Source: CADEED01 sp963711635
GTDB taxonomy: Bacteria; Pseudomonadota; Gammaproteobacteria; Steroidobacterales; Steroidobacteraceae
Direction: 5' to 3'
NCBI GenBank assembly: GCA_963711635.1
Contig: CAVQEZ010000012.1
Coordinates: forward strand, 243,721 to 307,720
Length of the DNA: 64,000 nt
In this document: in pieces, positions 35,693 to 44,815 of the stretch
How positions within the stretch are numbered: position 1 is the stretch's first letter
Layout of the letters: each line of letters opens with the position of its first letter
Position numbers and translations under genes: made by a program
The notes under the pieces: generated by a model
Told to the model about the DNA's origin: nothing
Seen by the model: the letters and a program-made list of their open reading frames with translations, nothing else
Databases searched by the model: none

Positions 35693-36493
35693 ATGGCGCT
35701 TGATCGATACCGCATGGCGGTTATTGCCGTTGCCGTGGGTGTTTTTGCCGCAAGCTTGGGCGCTGGGGCTGCACTTTCCCGCACGCTCTCGGACAAGAAA
35801 CCACATCGAGGCGTCGCCGCGGCCCACGCGATGCCGGTCCAAGGCATCGACGTTTCCTATTACCAGGGCGACATCGACTGGAAGAAAGTCGGCGATGCGG
35901 GAGTCCATTTCACTTACATCAAGGCGACCGAAGGGGGTGACCGCCTGGACCCGAAATTTCTCGCCAATTGGCAGGCGGCGAAGCTAGCCGGCCTCGCCCG
36001 CGGCGCCTATCATTTCATGTATTGGTGCCGGCCCGCGCGTGAGCAGGCGTCATGGTTCATGTTGAATGTGCCGGAAGACGGCGACGCGCTGCCGCCGGTG
36101 CTCGACGTGGAATGGAACAGCCACTCCAAGACCTGCCCGCACCGCATTGCGCGCGCCAACGCTATCGCCAAGATTAAGATCATGCTCGAGGCGATGGAAG
36201 AGCATACCGGCAAGCGGCCGATCATCTACACTGACCCGAAGTTTCACCGCGAGGTGCTCGAAGGCGAGTTCACCGACTATCATTTCTGGCTGCGCTCGGT
36301 GGCGGCGAAGCCGGAAGCGAAGTACCGCGAGCGTGACTGGGCGTTCTGGCAGTTCACCACAACTGGGCGCGTGCACGGCGTCGCCGGCCCGGTCGACCGC
36401 AACATCTTCAACGGTACGCGCGCCGATTGGAAGCGCGTGTTGAAAAAGCGATGCATTTGCAGGACCGCAGCATCAAAATCATGGGACGACTAG
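35693..36493 (+). CDS. Glycoside hydrolase family 25 lysozyme (muramidase)
   Basis: About 266 residues. A signal anchor (MAVIAVAVGVFAASLGAGAA) precedes a GH25 barrel: QGIDVSYYQGDIDW (catalytic Asp region), FTYIKATEGGD, RGAYHFMYW, LPPVLDVEWNS (Asp/Glu pair) and WAFWQFTTTGRV. It cleaves the beta-1,4 bond between MurNAc and GlcNAc. Start 35693 is chosen; 35714 is also possible. One of the few long unbroken genes in this part of the window. Confidence 0.88.
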   Translation: MALDRYRMAVIAVAVGVFAASLGAGAALSRTLSDKKPHRGVAAAHAMPVQGIDVSYYQGDIDWKKVGDAGVHFTYIKATEGGDRLDPKFLANWQAAKLAGLARGAYHFMYWCRPAREQASWFMLNVPEDGDALPPVLDVEWNSHSKTCPHRIARANAIAKIKIMLEAMEEHTGKRPIIYTDPKFHREVLEGEFTDYHFWLRSVAAKPEAKYRERDWAFWQFTTTGRVHGVAGPVDRNIFNGTRADWKRVLKKRCICRTAASKSWDD

Positions 36494-36765
36494 TTCCCGC
36501 CGGGACGAGCAGGCACCCCTGGGCATTGGCGCTATGTTGATTTCGACGATCGCCTGGACATCCGCTGGCTTGTTCGTTCGGGTTCTTGCCTTTGATACAT
36601 GGAGCACCATCGTCTGGCGCCCGGATGTGGTTGAGCGAAGGCCCTTTCCCACCCTTTGTGGCGGGCGCCATAGCGCCCCTGATGACGTTACGACAGTTTG
36701 ACGCGATGACTAATCCTAGTAATGATGATCTCAGGGAAGTGGCGGCTGACCAGGGGAGGGGCAAT

Positions 36766-37395
36766 ATGACTTTGGCTCAGAAAGATCCCGCGGCGACGGG
36801 CGTGGTGGTTGCATGTGCGGTTGTGACGGGCGCCGGCGTGGCTGCCGCGGCTGATGCGGTCCCCATCGAATCAGATGCTTACGACTGGAGCGGGGTTTAT
36901 ATCGGCGGTGCCGCAGGGATGATCCTTGGGGGTGAATTTCCGGTCGGCTTTGACCCCGACTACGATGCCGATGAAGATTTCATTTACGGTGGGTTCATCG
37001 GCATGAACCATCAGATGGGCGATTTTGTCGTCGGCATGGAGATCGCCGTCCAGAGCGGCTTCGACGGGGTTGGCGAGGACAGCGACACGGACGAGTATGA
37101 CGTGAACTACATCGTCGATGGCAAGGCGAAGGTTGGCCTGGCGATCGATCCGGTGCTGCTCTATGCCTTCGGTGGTCCTTCTTGGGTCGATGCGTGGATC
37201 GAGCATCCGGATGCGGATTATGGCTTTTCGGGCGTGAACTTCGGTCTGGGTGTCGACTGGATGGTGATCGAACATTTATCCTTGGGCGCTGAGATTATGG
37301 GTCGGACCGTTTTCGACGCCACGGGTACTGGCGGCAACCATGCTGAGGATCATACCCACTGGCAGGGCATGCTGCGCATGGCCTTCCACCTCTAA
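36766..37395 (+). CDS. Outer-membrane beta-barrel protein (Omp25/Omp31-like)
   Basis: 209 residues; start 36766 has GGGGAGGGG upstream. A signal segment (VVVACAVVTGAGVAAAADA) is followed by YDWSGVYIGGAAG, the standard opening of rhizobial Omp25/Omp31-like porin-fold proteins, then paired strands (FVVGMEIAVQSGF, KVGLAIDPVLLYAFGG, VNFGLGVDWMVIEHLSLG) and a terminal MLRMAFHL with C-terminal hydrophobic pattern suited to BAM insertion. Shorter and more acidic than usual. A terminator follows. Confidence 0.78.
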   Translation: MTLAQKDPAATGVVVACAVVTGAGVAAAADAVPIESDAYDWSGVYIGGAAGMILGGEFPVGFDPDYDADEDFIYGGFIGMNHQMGDFVVGMEIAVQSGFDGVGEDSDTDEYDVNYIVDGKAKVGLAIDPVLLYAFGGPSWVDAWIEHPDADYGFSGVNFGLGVDWMVIEHLSLGAEIMGRTVFDATGTGGNHAEDHTHWQGMLRMAFHL

Positions 37396-37411
37396 TTCTC
37401 GAACTCTGCAC

Positions 37412-37444
37412 AAAAAGCCGGTCTGTGCGAAGGCTGGCTTTTTT
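37412..37444 (+). terminator. Rho-independent terminator after the outer-membrane protein gene
   Basis: AAAAAGCC (37412) pairs with GGCTTTTTT (37436-37444) around a GC-containing loop, ending in a T-run, 17 bases after the stop at 37395. Confidence 0.8.
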
Positions 37445-37637
37445 CGTTAGACCCTCACCAAAGGCTGCCCCATACGCGCGCGCCAATGCTCGCTCGCGCA
37501 GTACCTTTGCCATTGGGCTTGGTTGGACCAAGGGCCAACTACAGCGATTTCAAGCGCGCTGCTATTGTTAGCTCTGTCGCCCGAACCTTCTTTCGGGGGC
37601 ATTGCTTTGCTGGGAGCGAGTATTTGGAGGTGAGGAA

Positions 37638-38965
37638 ATGAAGTATTTGGGAATTGCAGGCCTAGCGGCATTGCTCGCGACGGTCAGTCTTGGCTCCCAG
37701 GTTAACGCAGTCTTCGCCCAACAACATTTGAGTGATCAGGATATCAGCGATTCATATATCTACCTGCTCGGCCGCCTTCTCGTAACCCGTCAGCAGCAGC
37801 TCGACTTCCAGGAGGGCTTCAAATGGAACGAGTTCGTTCACCGCAAGCCAGGCGAAGTGGATTGGCCCAATCCCAATCTGGACGTCGCCTACTCCGAGGC
37901 ATGGGTTGCAACCGACGAAACCAGTTGCACAATCGTAAGTGTGCCCAGGGTTGAGGGCCGCTATTACACGGTCCATTTTCTCAATGGCTGGGGCGAGACC
38001 GTCGCCAATATCAATGAGCGCCTCTTTCCCAATCGGCCATTCGGCGACTTCGCTGTTTGCTTTCGGGGCGCGAACGTCGCGGCGCCGGCAGGCGCGACGC
38101 GTATCGACCTACCGGTAAAGCATTCCCGCGTGCTGGCCCGGGTCGAACTCGGCGCCGATCCGGAGGCTGCCATCGCGTTGCAACATGAATTCAAGCTTCG
38201 GGCGACCGGCACACCGAAGCTTCCCGAGATTCCGAAGACACCCATATTCGAGTTGGAGGCGCTGCCGGGCGTGGAAGCCTTCGAAGCCGCTGGCATTGCG
38301 CTGGACAGCGAACCGGATCTCAGCGTCGGCCTGGAAGGACTGCAGGAGAAAGCCCGCGCTATTGCAGAAGCCATCAAGGACCCTGCCGAACGAACTCGCG
38401 TCGACCAGGTGATCCGCAATCGCGCCTTCGCCGATCTGGGCAAGGCCGGTGGCATCATCGGTCACGGCACGCTGCAAAATGGCTGGGCACGGCCCGGAGT
38501 TGTCGGAGAATACGGCCTTGATTATGTGGCGCGGACATTGGTCAACAATGGCGGCATTTGGGCCAACATCAAGCCGGAGGTGCTCTACTATCGCGGAAGC
38601 AAGGACCAGGCCGGAGCCGATCTTGATAGCGACAACCTCTATACGCTGACCTTTCCGAAAGGATGTTACCCGCCCAATATGCGACGTTCTTCTGGTCGGT
38701 GATAGCCGTGGACAGTCATCGTTTTCGCGTGCTCCCCAATCCGCTAAACAGGTTTCTGATTAACAACCAGTCCGGGGTCCAATACAATTCGGACGGCTCG
38801 CTCACGCTTTATTTCGCCGATCAGAAGCCGGCTGGTGCGCCAGACAGCAATTGGCTGCCCACGCCGAAAGGACAAAAGTATCGCCTCACCTTTAGGTTCT
38901 ACAGGCCAACGGAAGGCGTCGCCAACGGTACTTATTATCCACCGCCTTTGGTGAAGATGAACTAG
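37638..38965 (+). pseudogene. DUF1254/DUF1214 domain protein, frameshift near 38663
   Basis: About 442 residues if joined. Start 37638 with GGAGGTGAGG upstream and a signal peptide (YLGIAGLAALLATVSLG). The N-terminal DUF1254 part is seen as VDWPNPNLDVAYSEAWVATDE and GRYYTVHFLNGWGETVANI; after a missing base in CCGAAAGG the DUF1214 part follows (AQYATFFWSVIAVDSHRF, GSLTLYFADQKPAGAPDSNWLP, FRFYRPTEG). Exported proteins of unknown function, frequent in rhizobia and mycobacteria. Followed at 16 bases by a small membrane protein gene. Confidence 0.82.
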
Positions 38966-38980
38966 CCTGAGGAGCGTGTC

Positions 38981-39482
38981 ATGCAGCTTGGCGCGCGTTT
39001 CGCGAAATGGGGGCTCGGCCTCTTCATCTTCGGCGTGTTCCTGACCTTTGGCATCGTCGCGCACTATTGCGTCGGCGCGCGCTGGCCAACCGGCGAACTT
39101 TTCATGCAGAACATAACGCTATGGTGGGCTTGCCCGTGGACGCTTTCGGTTGCCGCGGTGCAGGCTGGCGGGCTTGGTATGGTGGCGCTGGGTCTGACCG
39201 CCATGCGCGGCGCTGCGTTCGGAGGCGGCTACCGAAGCGCACGGCTCGGGCGCGCTCTGGCTCTGCGTAGTGGGTCTCTTGGGCGTCTTCGCCGTCGGCT
39301 ATCCAGGCTACTTCGTCTTCGACGCGATCTGGCCAGGCTACTATTACTCCCCTGTCTTGGTGGGAAAGAATGTGTGGCTGCTCGCCCAGGCGTTCTTCAT
39401 CGCCGTTTATTTTGCCGGCACCATCGCGATGTTCAACGGTGTCCGACACGCGCTCGACACCGTTACGGCGAAGGGTACATGA
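38981..39482 (+). pseudogene. Small four-helix membrane protein, frameshift near 39235
   Basis: About 167 residues if joined. Helices: GLGLFIFGVFLTFGIVAHY, LSVAAVQAGGLGMVALGLTAM, then in another frame GVFAVGYPGYFVFDAIW and LLAQAFFIAVYFAGTIAMF. The layout faintly recalls small isomerase-like membrane enzymes such as styrene oxide isomerase, but no residue proves this. Probably co-transcribed with the DUF1254 protein. Confidence 0.55.
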
Positions 39483-39713
39483 GACTTGGTTTTGTCCACG
39501 CGCCCCGTCTGTTCAAATTTTCGCCAGCGACTTTCGACAGTAAGGGAAGAACTGGCCTGTCCATTAAAAGCCTGATATTGCTTGGGCTCTGTTGTTTCCG
39601 TCACCGCATTCGCCCGCGGGCGCCCGTTCGGAGCGTTGTCGGCCTTCCAAGATTCCAGTCCGTAGTTGTAGTATGAGATTGTGTCGTGCATCCAGGGAAA
39701 GTTCTGATCCCAA

Positions 39714-42700
39714 ATGCCTGCCCATAGACGCCATCTCACGATCATGAGTTGCGATATCGTCAACTCGACGGTCTATGCGGATGCGATGGATCCTGAGGAT
39801 TTCGAAATCCTCATGACCAACTTCTTCGAAACGAGCAAGACGGTCGTCGAAAGGCATCGGGGCGCATTCGCCCATCATACCGGGGACGGATTTACCGCCT
39901 ATTTCGGTTCGCCGCGAACGCAGGGTCGCAATGCCCAGGAAGCGATTGAATGTGGCCTTGCCGTCGTGGAGGCGCTGTCGCGACTTACTGTCGGCGAAGG
40001 GAGCGAGCTTCTCGTGCGCATCGGGATTGCGACAGGTCTGGTCGTCTTCAGCACGATCAATCGGCAGAACAACGCATCCGACATTTTCGCGGTCGGCGCC
40101 TCCGTGCACCTCGCCGCACGCGTACAGGCTCTGGCTGCCCCTGGATCGGTATGGGTCGATTCGTCCACATACGATCTGGCGCAGCGAAATTTCGAGTTCA
40201 CGGATCGCGGCACTCATAATCTTAAGGGTTTTTCCGAGGCTAAACACGTCTGGGAGGCTGGGCCTCCGCGTGCGCTGGAGTTTCGCTTTGAAGAACGACA
40301 AGAGCATCTGACGCCGTTCGTTGGTCGCGTTCGGGAATTGCAGATGCTGGATGAATGCTGGCGGCTCGTCGAACAGGGTACGGGGCAGGCTGCGTTGATT
40401 TCAGGGGAGCCCGGCATCGGCAAGTCACGCTTCGTCTTCGAATTCATCAAGAGAGTAGCTTCCCGCCCGCCGCTGGTCTTTCAATGCCTAGAGGATCATG
40501 AGAACGAACCGCTGCATCCCTTGATAAATCATATGCGGCACTTGGCCCAGATCGTACTCAACGAACCAATCGAGGAAAGACGCTGGAAGGCTGGCAAGTT
40601 CCTCGACGAGTCATTTCCTGGCCTCGGTTTGCTGCGACCCGTAGTGCTGTCACTCATCGCTCAGGATGGCGATGAACTCGATATGCAGTACGATTCGAAC
40701 CCCGCTTACAAGTTCGATGCGTTGCGCTCGACGATCGTTGATCTCGCTGTTGTGCTCAAGGGAGAGTCGTCATCCATCGTTGTCGTCGAAGACGTCCAAT
40801 GGATTGACCCTTCCTCGGAGGAGGTTCTCACGTCATTGATCAAACGTGCGCACCAACTACGCATGTTGGTGATCGCTACGTCGCGAAATGAAGGCACTCT
40901 GAGCAAAGCTTCCCTCCCTCTCAAGCGTCTCCCCATCGTGAGACTGAGCACAGTCGAGGCTGTGAATCTTGCCAATCACGTTTTTAAAGGAATGACGATT
41001 GGCGAGACTGTGTTGGGCTCCGTCGTAGAGCGCTCGGATGGCATTCCGCTTTATGTTGAGGAAATGGCTCGCGCTGTGTCGGAAACGGTGCGCGCCAAAG
41101 GGAGCGAGACACTGGACGGACAGGATGGCGACCAGACGTCCGATGGCGATATGCCGATTCCAGATACGCTGCACGGGACTTTGCTTGCCCGACTGGATGG
41201 GCTCGGAGAAGCCGGAGAACTTGCCCAGATCGCATCAGTGATGGGACAGGAGTTCGACGTCAAGGTGCTGTCAAAGCTGGCCGGGTGGCCAGCTGAGGCT
41301 TTGCAGAGAAACTTGGGAACGCTCGTCGAGTCAGGCGTGGTCAGGGTGCTGCACGCCGCGTCTTCCGACAAGCTGGAGTTCAAACACGCGCTGATCCGCC
41401 AGGCCGCATATAACAGCCTGTTGAAACGGGATGTCGTGAGGCTCCACTCCGACCTGGCGCATATCTACGAGCAAGACTTCCCGGATATTAAGAGTACGAG
41501 CCCCGAAATGCTTGCGCAGCACCTCACGGTATCGGGTCGGTCGCTCGATGCCGCCTCGCTCTGGCTGCAGGCAGGCCTCCTGGCAAAGGACATGGGATCG
41601 ACAATCGAAGCGCTGGCTCGGCTGGACCGCTGTCTGCGGTGCCTCGAATTGACTGATACGTCGCCGGAAGGTCTGGCGATCAGGATGCGGTGCCAGATGG
41701 TGCGTGGAGCAGTCATCAACGCGCATTTCGGGCCGGTTGAGCCAAGCGCGCAGGAAGCGCTTTCGGAAGCGGTAACGCTGGCCACGGCACTTCAAGATGG
41801 TGAAGCGATGGTGGATTCGCTGACATCCCTTTCGATCGTCAAGTACTATGCCGGAGATTTCTCCGCAGCCATTTCTGTCGCCAAGCAAATGATCGACTAC
41901 GGAACGGAGCACAACAACGAGCGGGCATCCACTGCCGGCAAGGTCTTTGCCGGGATGTGCCACTTCGCGACAGGGCAGTTTCAGAAGCCCGAGGCGGACT
42001 TCGAGGAAGCGCTGGCATTGCTGGGCGGCGGGAACGAGAGGGCAGAGCCCGCTGAAGTACGTGCGCTCGTATACTTGGCCAACACGTTGCATATACTTGG
42101 GAAGTTCGGAGAGGCAGCTCAACTCAGCGCCGTAGCCCTTGAACTCACGCGCCATCGGCGAGCCCTTGATCACGCTGTCGCCCTCGGCAATTCACTTTAT
42201 CTGTACTACATGCAAGGCAGTCTCGAGCAGACAAGACGAGCCGGCACTGAACTGGCTCATTTGGGGGCCGAAAAGGGTCTGCTGATGTGGTATCATCATG
42301 CCCGGTTTTTTTTGGGCTGGGCAGATGCGGTGGACGGCGATCGCGCTGGTTTGGAGATGATGGAAGCGTCGATGGATCGCTTTCGCAGTGCCCATGAGCT
42401 GGTTGAGCAGAATTCTCTTTTACGGGATACTTGCGGAGCGCTATCTTGCTGCGGGCGTTCGCGAGCGAGCGCTGGAAAACGTGGAACGCGGTCTGGCGCT
42501 GGTGAACCGGCTGGGCGAGAGGTTCTTTGAGGCTCCGCTTGTTCGAATCAAGGTGAAATGTCTAACTGGCTCTTCCGACGCCAAAACCGTGAAAGAACTG
42601 GCGGAGCTATCGGTTCGAGCCGAGCAGCTGGCAAAGCGACAATGGCGCCCTTGCGTGGTTCCGGAAGGAGTTGGCATGACTGCCGCCGAAATGGGACTTG

Positions 42701-42804
42701 AGCAGTGGGTTGCAATGCGCGATATAGTGTACCGCGCGATCAATGGGGGCCCCACATCATTTAGCGCAGGAGGAGGAAGCAGTGACAAGCGCCGTTGGCA
42801 TTAA
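39714..42804 (+). pseudogene. Class III cyclase - AAA ATPase - TPR signalling protein, frameshift near 42425
   Basis: About 1,030 residues if joined. The N-terminal cyclase domain has IMSCDIVNSTVYAD and HHTGDGFTAYFG (both metal Asp) and RIGIATG. From about residue 200 a STAND/AAA module starts (TPFVGRVRELQML), with Walker A GEPGIGKS near 231 and Walker B SIVVVEDVQWIDP, followed by TPRs to the end. The last 120 residues follow after one extra base in AATTCTCTTTTACGG (RILFYGILAERYLAAGVRERALE). It is related to cyclase-AAA-TPR signal proteins of rhizobia and mycobacteria. Its 3' end overlaps the start of the lysine-rich protein gene by 23 bases, tying it to the SET/JmjC locus. Confidence 0.82.
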
Positions 42805-43033
42805 TATCGAACACGTCAACAACGAGGTCCAGAAGCTCGGCAGTGCTATTCGAAGCATGTCGACGCAGATCGCCAGCATGAGGGCGAGAGTTGCCGATCT
42901 GGAGGGCTGGGACTTTTCAGCGAAGCGGTGGGCAAAAAGTGCCCCTCCCAGGCCAAAGCCAAAGGGCAAGCCAAAGGGCAAGCCAAAGGGCAAGTACAAG
43001 GGCAAGCCCAAGGGCAAAAGCCGCAAGCGCTAG
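42782..43033 (+). CDS. Small coiled-coil protein with lysine-rich PKGK-repeat tail
   Basis: 83 residues from GTG at 42782, preceded by GGAGGAGGAAG. Residues 6-45 form a heptad-like amphipathic helix (INIEHVNNEVQKLG, IRSMSTQIASMRARVADLEG) that should make a coiled-coil oligomer. The tail from about residue 58 is PPRPKPKGK repeated as PKGK, with one YKGK, closing SRKR. Every repeat offers two lysines, and the tail resembles histone H1/HU-type C-termini that bind DNA or RNA. No database family is recognised. Directly before a SET methyltransferase and a JmjC dioxygenase it is the obvious candidate substrate, which is inference. Confidence 0.75.
   Translation: MTSAVGINIEHVNNEVQKLGSAIRSMSTQIASMRARVADLEGWDFSAKRWAKSAPPRPKPKGKPKGKPKGKYKGKPKGKSRKR
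42955..43019 (+). repeat. 12-base tandem repeat encoding PKGK
   Basis: About five copies of a 12-base unit (AAGCCAAAGGGC, later copies with TAC and CCC variants). Such a minisatellite can gain or lose units by slippage and would change the number of lysine pairs in the tail in steps of four residues. Confidence 0.8.
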
Positions 43034-43094
43034 CGGCGTTATGTCGGATCGCTGCGATTCGTGCGCATGAATCTTGCTGATTCGTGCGTCATCG

Positions 43095-43502
43095 ATGCAT
43101 TGGCATATCTTCAACGCAGTGGAGTCTTTGGCGGTGTCCCACCGGCATAGCGAACTCATCGAAATAAGGCAGGTACCGAAGAAGGGGCGAGGGGTCTTTG
43201 CAAGAACCCATATCAAGAAGGGCGCGGTGATCGAACGAGCGCCGGTGATCACAGTACCGGTGCGAGACATTTCAGGGCGACTTGCTGACTATGGTTTCTG
43301 GTGGGGGCGCGACAGCGTTGCGATCGCGCTGGGTTATGGATCTCTCTATAACCATAGTTACAAACCGAATGCGCGCTTCCAACGCGATCGCCTCACGCAG
43401 GTATTCATCGCCATTCGCGACATTCAATCGGGTCAGGAAATAACAGTGAACTACAACGGAAGTCCCGGATCCCGTTCGAAGGTCGGTTTCGTTGTCGTCT
43501 AG
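43095..43502 (+). CDS. SET-domain protein-lysine methyltransferase
   Basis: About 135 residues; the start is uncertain (ATG 43095, with TTG 43074 further up). A compact SET domain: KKGRGVFARTHIKKGAVIE (SAM-binding opening), GYGSLYNHSYKPNARF (the NHS...PN pseudoknot motif) and AIRDIQSGQEITVNYNG (second pseudoknot strand with catalytic Tyr). No pre-SET or post-SET parts, as in small bacterial SET proteins. These transfer methyl from S-adenosylmethionine to lysine side chains. It lies 61 bases after the PKGK protein gene in the same direction and is unbroken. Confidence 0.85.
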   Translation: MHWHIFNAVESLAVSHRHSELIEIRQVPKKGRGVFARTHIKKGAVIERAPVITVPVRDISGRLADYGFWWGRDSVAIALGYGSLYNHSYKPNARFQRDRLTQVFIAIRDIQSGQEITVNYNGSPGSRSKVGFVVV

Positions 43503-43503
43503 A

Positions 43504-43548
43504 GCATCGGACCGAAAAGTGTGAAGCGGTTTTCGGATAATCCGATGC
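43504..43548. repeat. Rhizobial-type palindromic intergenic element
   Basis: GCATCGGA (43504-43511) and TCCGATGC (43541-43548) enclose CCGAAAA and TTTTCGG, a nested perfect palindrome starting right at the SET stop. Its text matches, from memory, the abundant GAGCATCGGACCGAAAAGTG type mosaic elements of Mesorhizobium and relatives. A second imperfect palindrome (AGAGCG ... CGCTCT) follows up to about 43600. Confidence 0.7.
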
Positions 43549-43601
43549 GCAAACAAAAGATAGAGCGTCGCGCCGATTTCAGGAGAACGTCCGGCGCTCT
43601 A

Positions 43602-44815
43602 GTGGCCGTGTCGGATTTCGACAGATTGCAAGCGACCGTCGATCGGCGGAGCATCGGATGGGTCATGGTTAGGCAGCTGTCTCATTTCACCTCTACGCCC
43701 GAGCATCTCTGGTCTGCTGTTGAAGCCGGGCGCCAATACGACCCGACACTGGAGATTTCCCGGCGCGCATTTTCGAAGATGCTGCGGCGTTACGTGCCGC
43801 CCATGCCATACGCCCGAGAAACACTCTTCGAGCGGATGCTCTGCGGACAGCCGAGTGTGTTGGCGGGCCTGCCTGCACCGCTCCGCTCCCCACTCCGCGA
43901 CCTTCCACCAGCAGAGATGGGGCCCGCGCTCATCAATTGGCTGGAGACGCGAAGGAGCGGCGAAAAACATCGAGTCAGTATCGGACCCAGCGGAATACGA
44001 CGGTATCTGACGCTAAAAGAAATCGCACAGAAATGGCGTGCAGATCGGACACGGTTTGGCGTGACCGATATGCACATCAGAGGGTCGAAGATGGAGAACG
44101 TCGCCGCGCCCGATCTGCTGAGCAGCTTCAATCTGCTGCCTCATTCCAGCGTTCTCGCCCGCGAGCAAGAGATGTTCAGCTTCGTCATCAGCTCCCGCGG
44201 GCAGGTAACCGACTTCTCATTCCGATGCCCCAGACAGCAGCAATTTCTGCCTCTCTGGAAGAAAGCTGTGGCTGGCCTGGGATACCTACGAAGGAATGCG
44301 GCGTGGAACTCGATGACGTGGAACGAACCGTCGTTCAAGGGAAAGCAGCCTTCGACATGGACAAATGGCTTTCTCTGCGCAGCGCCTGCTGGCTCCTCGT
44401 CAACCCTGGCCAGACTTTGTTCCTGCCAGCACATTTGACTCACAAAGTGATCACACTGCAGCCATACATCGGTTTGGGCGGGTTCTTCGTTGCCCTGCCC
44501 AATAGCCTAAGGCTTCTGTCGCATTGGATTGTGAGGGGTCCACTTTGGTCGAAGCGTGACTCGAAGGGACATCGCGACGAGCTCCTGGGCGAGATCTCGC
44601 AATCGGTACGCGAGACCGTGTTGCGCTTGCGGGATGCGTCGCTGAAAGAGCGTCAACAGTGGGGGTACGACTACCTGGAGCGGTCGGCGCAGCACTTCAT
44701 GAAAACATGTTCAGCCGCCCAATTTCGCGCAGTCTGGGAAGATCCACGATTTCGCTGTGTAGCCGAAACAATTAGCGGGTTCAGGCCATCGAAACATGGA
44801 TTCAGGTCTGCATGA
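43602..44815 (+). pseudogene. JmjC-domain Fe(II)/2-oxoglutarate dioxygenase, two frameshifts
   Basis: About 404 residues if joined; start uncertain because the frame is open back into the palindromic element (GTG 43602 proposed). After an N-terminal helical region, the JmjC core runs VISSRGQVTDF, then in the next frame HSDAPDSSNFCLSGRKLWLAWDTYEG (HxD iron ligands at 44218-44226; Lys and Trp as in KDM2/PHF8-like enzymes), then in the third frame FLPAHLTHKVITLQ (distal His) and GGFFVALPNSLR. Two single-base changes near 44215 and 44310 explain the breaks. JmjC enzymes hydroxylate or demethylate lysine and other residues. Its end overlaps the next methyltransferase gene by 20 bases. Confidence 0.78.

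Noticed and set aside
39407..39763. Minus-strand frame with protein-like text (IWDQNFPWMHDTISYYNYG)
   Set aside because: It overlaps the end of one gene and the start of the cyclase-AAA-TPR gene, has no recognised family and no ribosome-binding site; it may be a remnant but cannot be supported.
42955..43019. Short regular repeats that could be taken for a CRISPR array
   Set aside because: The unit is 12 bases without spacers, lies inside a reading frame and encodes PKGK.
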